Source: a virus. From it: a DNA stretch of 38,935 nt. Positions 6,314 through 14,384 of the stretch are shown one piece after another. The translations under genes were made by a program, and so were the position numbers. A model generated the notes under the pieces. It did no database searches and was not told the origin of the DNA. It saw nothing but the letters and a program-made list of their open reading frames with translations. The stretch lies in IMG/VR virus record IMGVR_UViG_3300020194_000622, positions 1 to 38,935 of that record. One strand, given 5' to 3'. Position 1 is the stretch's first letter; each line of letters begins with the position of its first letter.

Positions 6314-7188
6314 CCTAATATCGTGCTTAGTAGATATTTTCTTACAGCAAGCCCATTACTCATTTGTTCGAAATACTTAGCACGGGGGTCACTGTCAAAC
6401 CAATCGGGCAGTTCGTCTACTCGGGGCAAGGGGTGCATTACAATACTGTTTGGTGGCAAATTTTCTGCATCCAGTTTTGTAAAGGTGTAATTTCCTTGTG
6501 CACCCCTTTCCCGTTGTACTCTAGTCATGTATAGAACATCTGTTATCATAGCAAGATTTTCAGTAAGTTCTATACTTTCTAGATAACTCTTTTTATAGAG
6601 TTCTGAAGGTAGTCTTAATTGAGTTGGCCCTATTAAATTAATTTTAACATCAAAATTGTCCAGTGCTTTTACTAGACTGTGTATGGTACGACCGTGTTTT
6701 AGGTCTCCCATTAGTGTAATTGTTAGACCATCAAGTTTACCGAATTTTTTATAAATGGTATACAAGTCCAACAATGTTTGTGTAGGATGCTCTCCCACAC
6801 CGTCTCCTGCGTTAATTACAGGAACTGTGCTAACTTGACTAGCACGTTTGGCGGCACCTTCTTCCGGATGCCTTAGGATGATACAATGAACATAACACGC
6901 TAATGTTCTAATTGTATCTTCTAGAGTTTCTCCTTTGGCAACACTCGAATACTGGACATTGTTGATGTTAAGAACATCATGTCCCAGGTATGTTGCCGCA
7001 GCATAAAAACTCGAACTCGTTCTTGTTGAAGGTTCGTAAAACAGGTTAGCAACCAGTTTCTTTTTGTTTGGAATATATCGCTTAAGGTTTTGATCATCAA
7101 AAGTACGTATAGTGTTTAGAGTGTCTAAAAGACCACCTTTGTCGTAGTTGCTTATAGTGACAAAATGGTCACCTTTGGATAGTACCAT
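6310..7188 (-). CDS. pyrB: Aspartate carbamoyltransferase catalytic chain
   Basis: Joins carbamoyl phosphate and aspartate, the first committed step of pyrimidine synthesis. 292 residues against about 310 in bacteria. Diagnostic motifs are intact: carbamoyl-phosphate loop STRTS at 54-58, SVAKGET near 82 with the active-site Lys, HPTQT at 134-138, MTRVQRER near 221 and HPLPR at 252-256. No regulatory PyrI is nearby, so it would act as an unregulated trimer. Its start overlaps the end of the 7169-7522 gene by 20 bases. Together with PurS, GuaC and the reductase genes it points to de novo nucleotide supply during infection. Confidence 0.95.
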   Translation of the reverse strand: MVLSKGDHFVTISNYDKGGLLDTLNTIRTFDDQNLKRYIPNKKKLVANLFYEPSTRTSSSFYAAATYLGHDVLNINNVQYSSVAKGETLEDTIRTLACYVHCIILRHPEEGAAKRASQVSTVPVINAGDGVGEHPTQTLLDLYTIYKKFGKLDGLTITLMGDLKHGRTIHSLVKALDNFDVKINLIGPTQLRLPSELYKKSYLESIELTENLAMITDVLYMTRVQRERGAQGNYTFTKLDAENLPPNSIVMHPLPRVDELPDWFDSDPRAKYFEQMSNGLAVRKYLLSTILG

Positions 7189-7522
7189 TCCAGCCCTCTG
7201 GCAAGTCAGCGCCCTTCAATTCTTGAATTCTGCTGTACATTGTATCATAAAAACTGTTTAGATGTCCACCCCAACGGGTGCGAGCGTGTTCTATCATTTG
7301 TTCACAAAAATTAAAATTACCCTTATGCCAGTTAGAAACTATTTTGGCATGGTTCTCTTGCCAGGTTGATAACTCAGACATCTCGCTCAGTGGAATGTCG
7401 CCAGCATCCAGAACGCAGTAACTAGTTACATTCTCGCCATCAATATTGAATGTATCAAGTTCCAGCACAATATACTTGTCCTTAACTTGTTGATATGTCG
7501 TATCGCCCAAAATAATATTCAT
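7169..7522 (-). CDS. Hypothetical protein on a leaderless transcript
   Basis: 117 residues from ATG 7522 (MNIILGDTTYQQVKDKYIVL); the longer upstream frame runs through the promoter and is unlikely. It has a beta-rich N-terminal half, and a second half with ELSTWQENHAKIVSNWHKGN that looks helical. Not recognised. A near-perfect sigma70 promoter ends six bases before the ATG, so there is no room for a ribosome binding site. Its 3' end overlaps the pyrB start, so the two are probably one transcription unit. Confidence 0.65.
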   Translation of the reverse strand: MNIILGDTTYQQVKDKYIVLELDTFNIDGENVTSYCVLDAGDIPLSEMSELSTWQENHAKIVSNWHKGNFNFCEQMIEHARTRWGGHLNSFYDTMYSRIQELKGADLPEGWNGTIQR

Positions 7523-7528
7523 GTTACT

Positions 7529-7557
7529 ATTATATATCTTTAAGGGTTGTAAGTCAA
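7529..7557 (-). promoter_or_regulatory. Sigma70-like promoter, leaderless start at 7522
   Basis: TTGACT (7552-7557), 17-base spacer, TATAAT (7529-7534), minus strand. Six bases separate the -10 box from the ATG. The -35 overlaps the plus-strand late box at 7556-7563. Confidence 0.8.
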
Positions 7558-7563
7558 TAAATA
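7556..7563 (+). promoter_or_regulatory. Late-type box AATAAATA five bases before a start codon
   Basis: AATAAATA on the plus strand, five bases before the ATG at 7569. If used as a T4-like late promoter, the transcript would begin at or within a base or two of the start codon. Confidence 0.5.
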
Positions 7564-7568
7564 TCTTT

Positions 7569-7922
7569 ATGGAACTAACACTATTATTATGTCTGCTATG
7601 GAAACACGCAATAGTAGATATAGGCGTGCAAAGATTACAGGGCAACCTACACAAGTATAATTATACCAGCAAGTTAGCACAACAGCATTATGGTGCTCAT
7701 GGTATTAGTACATTTATTATTATGCTTTTCTTTGCTGGACCTGTAACTGCTATACTAGCAGGCGCATTCGACTGGATAGCACACTGGCATATTGACTATG
7801 CCAAAAGTCAAACCAATATGCGATTACATTTGAATAGTTCAAAACAAGCCTACTGGTGGCTACTTAGTTTGGATCAAATTCTCCATTATACAACCTACTA
7901 CTTGATTACCATACTCTTCTAA
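7569..7922 (+). CDS. Membrane protein, DUF3307-like
   Basis: About 117 residues from ATG 7569. Three or more hydrophobic segments (residues 1-20, about 45-70 and 95-117) and conserved polar patches HAIVD, DWIAHWHIDYAK and LDQILHY resemble the DUF3307 membrane family, whose function is unknown. It is the first gene of the plus-strand group that leads to the LapG-like protein. There is no ribosome binding site ahead of the ATG, only the late box five bases away. The TAA stop is the first part of the next late box. Confidence 0.7.
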   Translation: MELTLLLCLLWKHAIVDIGVQRLQGNLHKYNYTSKLAQQHYGAHGISTFIIMLFFAGPVTAILAGAFDWIAHWHIDYAKSQTNMRLHLNSSKQAYWWLLSLDQILHYTTYYLITILF

Positions 7923-7928
7923 TAAATA
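7921..7928 (+). promoter_or_regulatory. Late-type box AATAAATA joined to a stop codon
   Basis: AATAAATA shares its first two bases with the TAA of the gene before (7920-7922). It lies 47 bases before the next start, which has its own ribosome binding site GAGGAG. Confidence 0.55.
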
Positions 7929-7975
7929 CACTTGGAGCAAGTAACGTCCTAGTACTAGGATGTCGAGGAGTTGAG

Positions 7976-8254
7976 ATGGAAATCTTTAAGCTAATAGCTG
8001 AGGTGGGCTTTCCCATCGCGGCAGCATGTGCAGCCGGTTATTTTGTATTTTTATCAGTAAAATTTATTTTAAGTTCAGTTGAAGGCAGTATCAATGGTAT
8101 GAAAAATATCATTGGTTCCTTAGACAATCGTGTTCAAACTATGAATCATGACGTGATTCGTATTGACACTCTGATGAGCAATGCTTTTGGAGTGCGGCCC
8201 GACATGGAACGTATTGCTCGTGCCGATGGTAAAAATGATGCAAGGAGAGACTAA
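7976..8254 (+). CDS. Small membrane-anchored protein, paralogue A
   Basis: 92 residues with one N-terminal membrane segment (about 10-32, GFPIAAACAAGYFVFLSVKF) and a charged, possibly coiled-coil tail. The head is clearly related to the protein at 8442-8765 (LIxxxGFPxxAAxxxGYFVF). It could be a holin or a holin partner by size and topology, but there is no family match to prove it. Good ribosome binding site GAGGAGTTGAG. It ends in a TAATG overlap with the next gene. Confidence 0.65.
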   Translation: MEIFKLIAEVGFPIAAACAAGYFVFLSVKFILSSVEGSINGMKNIIGSLDNRVQTMNHDVIRIDTLMSNAFGVRPDMERIARADGKNDARRD

Positions 8255-8451
8255 TGACTGTATGGATAGATTATACCATTGAAACAAACCCCAATGGCGA
8301 TATTCACATTAAGGGTGATACTGAAACAGAACTTCTTGATAAAGGACTATTTCAAAAAGATGATATTTTCATAGTCAACAGTAAAGGGGTTCTAGTTAAA
8401 TCAGAACCACTAATGAAAGTTATGAAGGACGCCTATAAATCATGGACGTAG
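8254..8451 (+). CDS. Hypothetical protein
   Basis: 65 residues, soluble, beta-rich N-terminus (TVWIDYTIETNPNGDIHIKG) and a short C-terminal helix. It is translationally coupled to both neighbours, overlapping each by a few bases, and lies between the two paralogous membrane proteins. I do not recognise it. It may be a partner of those proteins. Confidence 0.6.
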   Translation: MTVWIDYTIETNPNGDIHIKGDTETELLDKGLFQKDDIFIVNSKGVLVKSEPLMKVMKDAYKSWT

Positions 8452-8765
8452 CACAGTTAATTAAAGATTTTGGGTTTCCAGTTGTAGCCGCAGTCGGTCT
8501 TGGATATTTTGTTTTCTACGTGTGGAAGTGGAGCACCACTGTAGTAAAACCTATTATTGGAGAAGCTAATAGCACTCTTATTGCGCTTATTGACAGAATA
8601 AGAATGCTAGATAATGACCTGATACGCTTAAATCAAAAATTGAATTTAATTCTAGAATATCAAGAAAAACAGAGATTACATAAGATGGATTATCTGGAGG
8701 AGGAAGAGGAGCAAAAACGTGAGGTACCTAAGCAAAACAGAAAAAAGACACTGGGATCAGATTAA
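8442..8765 (+). CDS. Small membrane-anchored protein, paralogue B
   Basis: 107 residues; membrane segment about residues 10-30 (GFPVVAAVGLGYFVFYVWKW), then a coiled-coil-like stretch and a very acidic then basic tail (MDYLEEEEEQKREVPKQNRK). Paralogous to 7976-8254 by its head. The acidic run is encoded by GGAGGAGGAAGAGGAG, which doubles as the ribosome binding site of the next gene. A role in lysis is possible but unproven. Confidence 0.65.
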   Translation: MDVAQLIKDFGFPVVAAVGLGYFVFYVWKWSTTVVKPIIGEANSTLIALIDRIRMLDNDLIRLNQKLNLILEYQEKQRLHKMDYLEEEEEQKREVPKQNRKKTLGSD

Positions 8766-8916
8766 AAAACAATTTCCCTATCAATACAACTCCATGGATA
8801 TGGTTATTGCACTTTGCGGAGGAGTGCTGATAGGTTTAATGGTTGGAGTATTGTTTGGTTACGGATTAGGGCTACCAGACTTTAGTAATATGCCAATCAC
8901 CTACGTAAGGGGGTAA
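8719..8916 (+). CDS. Single-span membrane protein, GTG start
   Basis: 65 residues; starts at GTG with a very strong purine-rich ribosome binding site inside the gene before. A basic N-terminal segment (RYLSKTEKRHWDQIKKQFPY) is followed by one Gly-rich membrane segment at about 27-50. The orientation is presumably N-terminus in the cytoplasm. By size and position it could be an antiholin or holin-like protein next to the secreted protein that follows, but no family is recognised. Confidence 0.65.
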   Translation: MRYLSKTEKRHWDQIKKQFPYQYNSMDMVIALCGGVLIGLMVGVLFGYGLGLPDFSNMPITYVRG

Positions 8917-8917
8917 T

Positions 8918-9409
8918 ATGGCTAGGCTTTTTGTTTGGTTTAGCAGTCTAGGCATTGGACTGCTAGTATCAACGCAATTATATGCCAAAGACATAAACAC
9001 TATATTTTCTGATACTTACAAACGTTTTCATTACGTATCAGATGATAAGCAGTATGGCAAGGACACTTGGGTTGATTGGAGCCACAGAATACGCAAGAAT
9101 AGACCTTTTTGGGGAGACTGTGACGACTTTAGCGTCACAGTCTACAACCTATTGAAAGAAGAAGGTTATAATCCCGTTTTATATATTGTTATGTTGCCAA
9201 AGTATAGCTGGCAGTTCGACAACAAACCTGTATATCATACTGTTATTAGAGTTAACGATAAAATGTTAGACAATCGATACCCTGAACCTAGAGAATGGAG
9301 TAAGGGTATAAAAGGTAGTAGGTACACTCTTGCTGTACCATATTATGAAATCACTTGGAAGAAAAGAGTTATTTCTCGGTCGCAACAAATGCGCCATTCC
9401 ACTGAGTAG
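8918..9409 (+). CDS. Secreted transglutaminase-like cysteine protease (LapG/BTLCP type)
   Basis: 163 residues. A signal peptide (about 1-23, ending LYA) leads to a periplasmic domain with a Cys-His-Asp triad in the order of the bacterial transglutaminase-like cysteine proteases: C68 in WGDCDDF, H107 in VYHTVIRV and D118 in MLDNRYP. LapG of this family cuts surface adhesins. Lysis or envelope remodelling are other options. It follows three membrane-protein genes, and its 3' end overlaps the convergent cyclase gene by 41 bases. The family call is good; the substrate is unknown. Confidence 0.75.
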   Translation: MARLFVWFSSLGIGLLVSTQLYAKDINTIFSDTYKRFHYVSDDKQYGKDTWVDWSHRIRKNRPFWGDCDDFSVTVYNLLKEEGYNPVLYIVMLPKYSWQFDNKPVYHTVIRVNDKMLDNRYPEPREWSKGIKGSRYTLAVPYYEITWKKRVISRSQQMRHSTE

Positions 9410-11441
9410 GTAGGTCCTGTGTCTTCATTAGTTCACAGCGTTCAATCCAGATGTCATAATACTTGTCCATTTTACCATTGAACTCGCCACGCAAATCATT
9501 ACACCAATGAATAGCAAGATCAAACTGTTGAGACTTATATAATTCATGCATCTTGTTGTGCTGATCCTGGGCAAAAAACCAATTCGTATTCTCGAATGCC
9601 CAATCGTGTTTGGACAATGCTGTATAGATAAAGTCCGGAGTTGATTTACCTTTGGGCTGTAGGTTATCCAAGAACAAGTAAAAGAAGTCGTCTTTGGTTC
9701 TATTGTAGGTTTCAGCACCAATAATACATAGTACGCCGTATGCTTTACAACGTGCTTCTAAACGTGCGGCTGTACTAACCATGTCACCTAAGATATCATA
9801 ACTGTGTCTAGCACTAGATCCCATTTCACCAATAAATCCTTCACCAGTATTAATACCAAAACCCATCTCTGCTTTGGGCAATCCTTGTGCTACCATTTCT
9901 GCGCTGTATTTTTCAACAGCGTCAATCATTTTCAGTCCTACATCTACGCAGGTATGAGCATGATTGGGATCGTCAATAGGAGCACCGTGAATGTGCATAC
10001 TAGCATCGCCAACATACTTGATAACCATACCGTTTTTATCAAGAATAGGTTTAGTAATTGAATCCATGTACCCATTCATATAATCGCCCAAGCCTTTGAC
10101 ATCATCGCCATAGTGTTCACCAATTGGAGTAAAGCCACGCAAGTCACTAAACATAACACTTACGTCTTTCTTTACACCCTTCTTGATTAGGTCTGGATTT
10201 GTTTGCAGTATTTTAACAACTTCAGGTGAACAGTATCCTGCAAACTGCTTTTTAATCTCCATCTTCTGACGGAACTCTCTGGCAAAGTTATTGTATATTA
10301 AATGAGCAAATAGCAAAAAGCCAGCTGCCATTGGAAATGTAGCATCTACTAAATTTTTACTGTCTGTCCATTCGTACCAAGTATATCCTGCTACACTGCC
10401 CAAGTATACTAATAATACTGGGACAGTGAGCAGGACACTTGTGCGAGGTACAACTACCAGAAGTATAACACCAAAGATAGCAAACACTATTGCTTCCAGT
10501 GTGTTCATAAAGTCTTGTCGTTGTATAAAGGTTCCATCTAGGATTGTTTGAACCAGGCTCGCTTGTATTTCGTGTGGATATACAAGGCCGTTTGGCGTAC
10601 TAATGAAGTTGGCAAGTCCAGCCGCTGTAGTTCCTATGAACACATGCTTGCCGTTTACCACGCTCCAGTCCTCCCCGGAGACTTCTAATCTTTTAAATGT
10701 TTTATTAAAGTCAATCCACATTCTGGTATGTGGATCAGTTTTAACTATATTATATCCAGGCACTCTTACAGCCTGAACACCACCTTCACCTGTTTTGATT
10801 TGATAACCAGGGTCACCTGTGGCTACACGTATAAACTCAATAGCAAGGTTAGGATATATTTGATCTGCAATCCTTACTACCAATGGTAGACGTCTAACAA
10901 GGTTATCCACTTCAGGTGCTACTGCAACCATACCAACACCTTTGGCGGCATTTTCTAATAGGTCAATGTTCTTTACCAGACCGGGCCAGTTGTATAGCCA
11001 GGGTGTAGGGTCATCGCCTATCCAGTTTGCCGCAATGTGTTTGCCGTGTGTTTTAAGAGCACGGTCGGTTGCTGTTTGTGCTAGCATGGTGTATGGATCT
11101 TGTGCTAGTATATCTGCAAACACCTGATCTTTACCCATGCGATCTTGTTCTGGGAAAAATACTACAAACGTAATAAGTTGTGCGCCATTCTCACGCAACT
11201 TCATCATTATGTTTGCAAAATAATCTCTGGGCCAGGGCCACTGACCAAATGCCTCTAGACTGGCTTCGCCAATGTCTAGTAGTACAATTTCTTTGCTTTG
11301 TTGTGTTTGCTCTGTGCTTTGAAGATAGTCAAAGCCTTTCAGCCTTAGTGTTTCTATGGGAGTAGGATCCCAAACACGGAGGGTGACTAATATTAATAGA
11401 GTGACTAGAGCAACCCATGTGCTCGTTAAAAGTTTTCCCAT
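9369..11441 (-). CDS. Membrane adenylate cyclase with extracytoplasmic CHASE2 sensor
   Basis: 690 residues. An N-terminal membrane segment (6-22), a CHASE2 sensor domain (about 30-310, with the DIGEASLEAFGQWPWPRD signature), three membrane segments (about 312-385), then a class III cyclase domain. Metal-binding aspartates are D433 (FSDLRGF) and D479 (YVGDA). K475 and D549 are the pair typical of ATP rather than GTP use. R560 is kept, but the usual transition-state Asn (GDxVNxAARLE) is Ser556 here, so activity may be low. It is the last gene of the curli-type island; a CTAAATA box lies eight bases before its ATG. Identity is firm; activity is not. Confidence 0.92.
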   Translation of the reverse strand: MGKLLTSTWVALVTLLILVTLRVWDPTPIETLRLKGFDYLQSTEQTQQSKEIVLLDIGEASLEAFGQWPWPRDYFANIMMKLRENGAQLITFVVFFPEQDRMGKDQVFADILAQDPYTMLAQTATDRALKTHGKHIAANWIGDDPTPWLYNWPGLVKNIDLLENAAKGVGMVAVAPEVDNLVRRLPLVVRIADQIYPNLAIEFIRVATGDPGYQIKTGEGGVQAVRVPGYNIVKTDPHTRMWIDFNKTFKRLEVSGEDWSVVNGKHVFIGTTAAGLANFISTPNGLVYPHEIQASLVQTILDGTFIQRQDFMNTLEAIVFAIFGVILLVVVPRTSVLLTVPVLLVYLGSVAGYTWYEWTDSKNLVDATFPMAAGFLLFAHLIYNNFAREFRQKMEIKKQFAGYCSPEVVKILQTNPDLIKKGVKKDVSVMFSDLRGFTPIGEHYGDDVKGLGDYMNGYMDSITKPILDKNGMVIKYVGDASMHIHGAPIDDPNHAHTCVDVGLKMIDAVEKYSAEMVAQGLPKAEMGFGINTGEGFIGEMGSSARHSYDILGDMVSTAARLEARCKAYGVLCIIGAETYNRTKDDFFYLFLDNLQPKGKSTPDFIYTALSKHDWAFENTNWFFAQDQHNKMHELYKSQQFDLAIHWCNDLRGEFNGKMDKYYDIWIERCELMKTQDLPTQWNGAFVATEK

Positions 11442-11449
11442 CGCCCACG

Positions 11450-11457
11450 TATTTAGT
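11450..11457 (-). promoter_or_regulatory. Late-like box ACTAAATA before the cyclase gene
   Basis: ACTAAATA on the minus strand, eight bases from the ATG at 11441 with no ribosome binding site between. One mismatch from NATAAATA. Confidence 0.35.
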
Positions 11458-11460
11458 GTA

Positions 11461-11481
11461 AAGGGGGCATATAGCCCCCTT
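11461..11481 (-). terminator. Terminator-like hairpin between barrel and cyclase genes
   Basis: An 8-bp perfect stem (AAGGGGGC / GCCCCCTT) with a five-base loop just after the stop of the barrel gene. Only a weak U-tract follows (TTTACAC), so it may end part of the transcripts or protect their 3' ends. Confidence 0.6.
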
Positions 11482-11485
11482 CACA

Positions 11486-13477
11486 TTAGAACTTGATGTT
11501 TGCGCTTAACCTACCTGAGGTATGTCTTGCTTCGTCTTGTTCTGTCATTGTAACACCAACATTAATGCTAGCATTTTCGGCTATTTGATAGCCTGCACCC
11601 ACACTACCGGTTGCAATTTTATCTGTAGTGTAACTACCCTGTGCGTATAGATTTAAATTACCAATGGAACTTTGTAGACGCATACCGCCTTCAGCATACT
11701 TGTTAATTTCATCTACTTCTTCAACTGTACGTGCACTTACTACCCATCCAGATTCTGTAAATCCATCTCTAGTTGTTTTAGTAATACCTGCACCTACAAA
11801 TGGAATAATACTATCGCTTAGTTTGTAGTAAACACGTTGCTTTGCCATAATATCACGACCTGATGTTTCACTTGCGTTTGCATATGTGCTGATAGTTCTT
11901 GCACTTGTATAATCATTTTTTGCTGCACCAATGTCTGTAGCAAAAATTAACTTATCCATTTCAAAGATACTGCCAATGTTAACATTGATTTTATCCATTG
12001 TGCTTGCACTATCTGAACCGGTGAGATTGGTTGTTGACTTTGCAACACCAACGCTTACACGCCATTCGGGCATAAACTGGAATTCAACCTGTGCTCCATA
12101 ACCCTTTGTGTCTGCATCGTAACCATTGTCCATACTAGTTTTGCCATAGTCACCGGTGATCCATATCTTACCCCATGGGGCTTGTGCACCACCTGTTTGC
12201 CAAGGATTGACATGCATATTACGGTTAATGCTTGTGCCAATAGCAGTCATTTTGTTGTATTGATCAATACGTCCTATGTATGGGTCTAGAACAGGAAAAG
12301 TTGTTACTATGCTGCTAGTTGTATCTGTTCTATCAGTTTCTACACCGTCTGTATATGTAATGATTTCCATTGGTGTTGTAACAGTTGTGGTCTTTTCCCT
12401 GTTAATTGTTTGTACAGAACCGTCATCACTTGGTGTGTGATGTGTGATGCTTGCTGTTAGTACAGGGCGATCTGTGTCTACAACAGGATCACTGTAAGTG
12501 ATAACTGGAGTTGAACCACCTGATGCTCCGCTTTCTGCTGCTTCAGTTGCGGAACCAACATCTTCAACTGTGCCCCAGCTGTCTGTTGTTGTAGTGTCGC
12601 CACCACCTGCTCCGCCTGTTACAGCATCATCAGCAGCATCAAACGCACTTGGTCCAAAGATGTATGCATAACTTGCTTCAAGCATGTCACCTGCGCTGAC
12701 ACTTGTCCAATACCAACTGATACCAATCGTATCATCACTGTTACCGTAGTTTACAGGATTGCCATCTGCATCGGTATAGCTTGTACCATCGTAACCATCT
12801 GCTTCTGTTGACCAACCGTTGATACCTGCTGTAACATTAGTATCTGTAGTGTAGATACCTAGGGCATAACGGCTAACAGTTGCTTCACTAAATGCAACGT
12901 TGGTGCTTGGTATAACACCGTAGCCTAGCACGTTGTCTGTGCTTGAACTGTCTCCGACCATACCCTGACTATCTGGATCAATAAACTTGCCGAAGGAAAG
13001 TGTATCTGCACCAGTCAACATATTAATAGTTGCAGTGCCATTAATAAATGGCTGACCTGCGACTAGCGAATAGTTCATATCAATTTGAAACTTGTCTGTA
13101 ACTTGACCATTCCATACAATGGCATTTGCGCCGCTGCCTTCACCTGTCTTGGTGATTGCTGTTGTGCCTGTGTTGTTGTTTGTATAGTTTGTGCCATCAA
13201 TCTTAACACTAAATCCGTCAAATGGCGAACCTGGTGTTAGGTAGTCATAACTCGGATTGAATGTACCTGTACCTGTTGGATCAAATAGCAGTCCAGGGCT
13301 TGTGCCGCCGCCGCTACCAAATGTACCTGTATTTAGGTTAATACCTGCACGAATCCATTCATTTTCAAGTACACCCATACCATCTACATATGTGCCGATA
13401 CTTGCTGTATCAGCCATGGCTGTTGTTGTCATCATCAGTGCAGCCGCACTGACACTAGTCAATAATAGACGCCTCAT
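11486..13477 (-). CDS. Outer-membrane beta-barrel protein of the curli-type island
   Basis: 663 residues. Signal peptide (1-22, ending AMA) then a long Thr/Ser/Gly/Asp-rich beta region. A linker rich in TT and GG repeats lies at about 290-320, and the last 270 residues look like amphipathic strands of an autotransporter-type barrel (YGAQVEFQFMPEWRVSVGVA, NLNLYAQGSY) ending in F, the usual outer-membrane signature. It may be a phage-encoded surface barrel that displays or anchors its N-terminal passenger. No protease motif is seen. It lies between curlin-like 2 and the cyclase. Ribosome binding site GAGGAGAG. The barrel call is good; the function is unknown. Confidence 0.75.
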   Translation of the reverse strand: MRRLLLTSVSAAALMMTTTAMADTASIGTYVDGMGVLENEWIRAGINLNTGTFGSGGGTSPGLLFDPTGTGTFNPSYDYLTPGSPFDGFSVKIDGTNYTNNNTGTTAITKTGEGSGANAIVWNGQVTDKFQIDMNYSLVAGQPFINGTATINMLTGADTLSFGKFIDPDSQGMVGDSSSTDNVLGYGVIPSTNVAFSEATVSRYALGIYTTDTNVTAGINGWSTEADGYDGTSYTDADGNPVNYGNSDDTIGISWYWTSVSAGDMLEASYAYIFGPSAFDAADDAVTGGAGGGDTTTTDSWGTVEDVGSATEAAESGASGGSTPVITYSDPVVDTDRPVLTASITHHTPSDDGSVQTINREKTTTVTTPMEIITYTDGVETDRTDTTSSIVTTFPVLDPYIGRIDQYNKMTAIGTSINRNMHVNPWQTGGAQAPWGKIWITGDYGKTSMDNGYDADTKGYGAQVEFQFMPEWRVSVGVAKSTTNLTGSDSASTMDKINVNIGSIFEMDKLIFATDIGAAKNDYTSARTISTYANASETSGRDIMAKQRVYYKLSDSIIPFVGAGITKTTRDGFTESGWVVSARTVEEVDEINKYAEGGMRLQSSIGNLNLYAQGSYTTDKIATGSVGAGYQIAENASINVGVTMTEQDEARHTSGRLSANIKF

Positions 13478-13583
13478 TTCTCTCTCCTCTAGAATAAGGG
13501 CGTTATAATATTATCGATGTATGCTGTGTTGATTCAATTCTATAATTATTGATTTGCTATTGAATCTATCTCTATAACAATTG

Positions 13584-13591
13584 TATTTATT
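13584..13591 (-). promoter_or_regulatory. Late-type box AATAAATA at the end of curlin-like 2
   Basis: AATAAATA partly overlaps the TAA stop of the curlin-like gene (13590-13592). It lies about 106 bases before the barrel gene, leaving a leader of roughly 100 bases with no obvious gene. Confidence 0.45.
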
Positions 13592-14384
13592 AGTTACCCT
13601 GTGTAACACTTACACTACAACCGCCTGTGGTTTGGCAGTCTTGTGTTAAACTATATGATTGTGCAGTGCTACCTTGTTGCAACATGTATAGTGTTGTTGC
13701 ATACGAACCACCTATCGTAACTGTAGCACTGTGAGTTGCACTTCCCTTCTGTATCATATCAACATCATTATTAGAATTGTTGATGGTTAAGTTTAGTGTT
13801 TTATCTTGGTTACTTTCCTGTCTTGTATAAACATCATTATTACTACCATAGATATTTGTAATGTTTGAATGTTCGTGTCCTGAGTTATTTGATCGTTGAC
13901 TTCCCAAAAACTTATTGTTAGAACCATGAATATCTAATCGTGTAAAATGTCCACCATATTCATAATCATCTATACTATGTAGTGTTCCGTCAGCATCAAC
14001 TCTGTGTCCTTGATAGAAATCAACATCATTAGAATTGCCTGCTATATGAAACTCAAACTTATCACCGCCACATGGAGATTGATTACATGTCTGTGTAACA
14101 TTTAGATTGTTACTGTCACCATCCAAGTCACCACCCCATAGTGCACCACTGCCCCATGCTGAGGTATATCCAACATAATTATTGTCACCTTTTTGGTCAA
14201 TGTCTACTGTATTACTCGCACCACCAAAACTAAAGTTTACCTCGTTGTTACTACCCTCTACAGAGACAGTAATGCTGTTTGAGTTACCGCTGGTAACCTG
14301 TTCAATGGTTATGAGGTTATCAGCATATGCTACACTCATCATAAGGACGAAACTAGTTTTGATTAATAATAATTTGCGAATCAT
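13590..14384 (-). CDS. Curlin-like amyloid repeat protein 2 (CsgB/CsgA-like)
   Basis: 264 residues; signal peptide (about 1-21, ending AYA) then repeats of the curlin type, GxxNxVxxxQxGxxN-like, for example SNTVDIDQKGDNN, SNNLNVTQ and NNDVDMIQKG. Its mature start ADNLITIEQ matches curlin-like 1 (ADNLIYIDQ). Two Cys pairs (CNQSPC, CQTTGGC) are unusual for curlins. It would be exported through the CsgG pore and polymerise outside the cell; which of the two proteins is nucleator and which is main subunit is not clear. Ribosome binding site GGAGGG. It overlaps the FecR gene by 32 bases. Confidence 0.78.
   Translation of the reverse strand: MIRKLLLIKTSFVLMMSVAYADNLITIEQVTSGNSNSITVSVEGSNNEVNFSFGGASNTVDIDQKGDNNYVGYTSAWGSGALWGGDLDGDSNNLNVTQTCNQSPCGGDKFEFHIAGNSNDVDFYQGHRVDADGTLHSIDDYEYGGHFTRLDIHGSNNKFLGSQRSNNSGHEHSNITNIYGSNNDVYTRQESNQDKTLNLTINNSNNDVDMIQKGSATHSATVTIGGSYATTLYMLQQGSTAQSYSLTQDCQTTGGCSVSVTQGN

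Noticed and set aside
11461-11481. A riboswitch in the short region before the cyclase
   Set aside because: The gap holds only one simple hairpin and a late-like box, far too little for a known aptamer.
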